A stretch of 64,000 nucleotides of DNA, from the NCBI RefSeq assembly GCF_014705615.1, contig NZ_JACXJA010000029.1:62001-126000 (forward strand). The letters are read 5' to 3'. The notes beneath the pieces were generated by a model, which saw nothing but the letters and a program-made list of their open reading frames with translations, was not told where the DNA came from and did not search any database. Positions 63,755-64,000 of the stretch are shown here, one piece after another. This DNA comes from Paenibacillus oceani (lineage in GTDB: Bacteria; Bacillota; Bacilli; Paenibacillales; NBRC-103111). A program made the position numbers and the translations under genes. Position 1 is the stretch's first letter, and each line of letters opens with the position of its first letter.

Positions 63755-64000
63755 GTGAAGCGAAGACTGGCCAGGGAAATCGCAATGCAAAGCTTGTATC
63801 AAATCGATATGAACGAGGTGACTCCTCAGGCGGCTATCGAGATAGCGCTGGAGGAGGCGCGGAGCGACAATGAAGCGGAACTAGCAATCGGGGAAGACGT
63901 TATTGCAAATACCCCGTATTTGACCGATCTGGTGGAAGGGACTATCCGGCAAAAGCAGCGGATCGACGAGACGCTGGCGGTTTATTTGACCGGCTGGAAA
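63755..64000 (+). CDS. nusB: Transcription antitermination factor NusB (cut by window end)
   Basis: The visible 82 residues start at GTG 63755 and read KRRLAREIAMQSLYQIDMNE, then PYLTDLVEGTIRQKQRIDET, the N-terminal half of NusB. NusB binds BoxA RNA with NusE to support rRNA transcription. AGGAGG is about 11 bases upstream. The gene follows the asp23 triad as in Bacillus. Confidence 0.93.
   Translation, partial: MKRRLAREIAMQSLYQIDMNEVTPQAAIEIALEEARSDNEAELAIGEDVIANTPYLTDLVEGTIRQKQRIDETLAVYLTGWK

Overview
This window looks like chromosome of a spore-forming, Gram-positive member of the Firmicutes, most likely Paenibacillus or a close relative (Paenibacillaceae). The grounds are a complete spoIIIAA-AH operon, a spore photoproduct lyase gene, sulfolactate genes, the yqhQ-yqhR-aroQ-Xaa-Pro peptidase-efp / yqhV-spoIIIA / accBC-asp23-nusB gene order shared with Bacillus, AGGAGG-type ribosome binding sites, a Met T-box, a TPP riboswitch, and several lipoprotein and DUF4838-type secreted proteins. 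I see no tRNA, rRNA, CRISPR array, phage or intact transposase gene.

Region 1 (1-13.9 kb) is accessory and metabolic. It holds a TPP-riboswitch-controlled ThiF/MoeB-like gene running off the left edge, a CsoR copper sensor, a cytosolic beta-propeller protein, a GapB-type glyceraldehyde-3-phosphate dehydrogenase, an orphan solute-binding lipoprotein convergent with a secreted DUF4838/CBM protein, a ceramidase-like protein, an alpha/beta hydrolase and an Hsp20-fold protein.

Region 2 (14.2-18.8 kb) is a compact gluconeogenesis module: a 54-codon SR1P-like peptide gene overlapping ppdK (pyruvate phosphate dikinase), then ccpN, then the PPDK regulatory kinase/phosphatase. The promoters of gapB and of the SR1P-ppdK unit share two sequence blocks, so CcpN (or another regulator) probably controls both.

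Region 3 (19-34.4 kb) has a Gfo/Idh oxidoreductase, a Fur-controlled siderophore ABC transporter on divergent strands, yidD, an 800-bp hotspot of tandem repeats leading into a Tat-exported beta-helix protein with a (Asn-Gln)15 N terminus, a second solute-binding lipoprotein with a broken DUF4838 gene, and a LacI regulator divergent from an FAD oxidoreductase and AraC regulator.

Region 4 (34.4-46.5 kb) holds T-box-metG, a Zur-controlled znuACB zinc importer followed by ccdA, three membrane/lipid genes on the minus strand (DedA, methyltransferase, PAP2), splB, mntR and a patatin-like phospholipase.

Region 5 (46.5-64 kb) is the conserved spore and central block: yqhQ/yqhR/aroQ/Xaa-Pro peptidase/efp; a minus-strand aspartokinase, DUF441 and comB-comA (sulfolactate) group; yqhV; the eight-gene spoIIIA operon with a candidate sigma-E promoter; accB-accC; asp23(yqhY)-amaP-DUF2273; and the start of nusB.

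The most unusual items are the SR1P gene translationally overlapping ppdK, the shared gapB/ppdK promoter blocks, the tandem-repeat hotspot, and three families of intergenic palindromic repeats.
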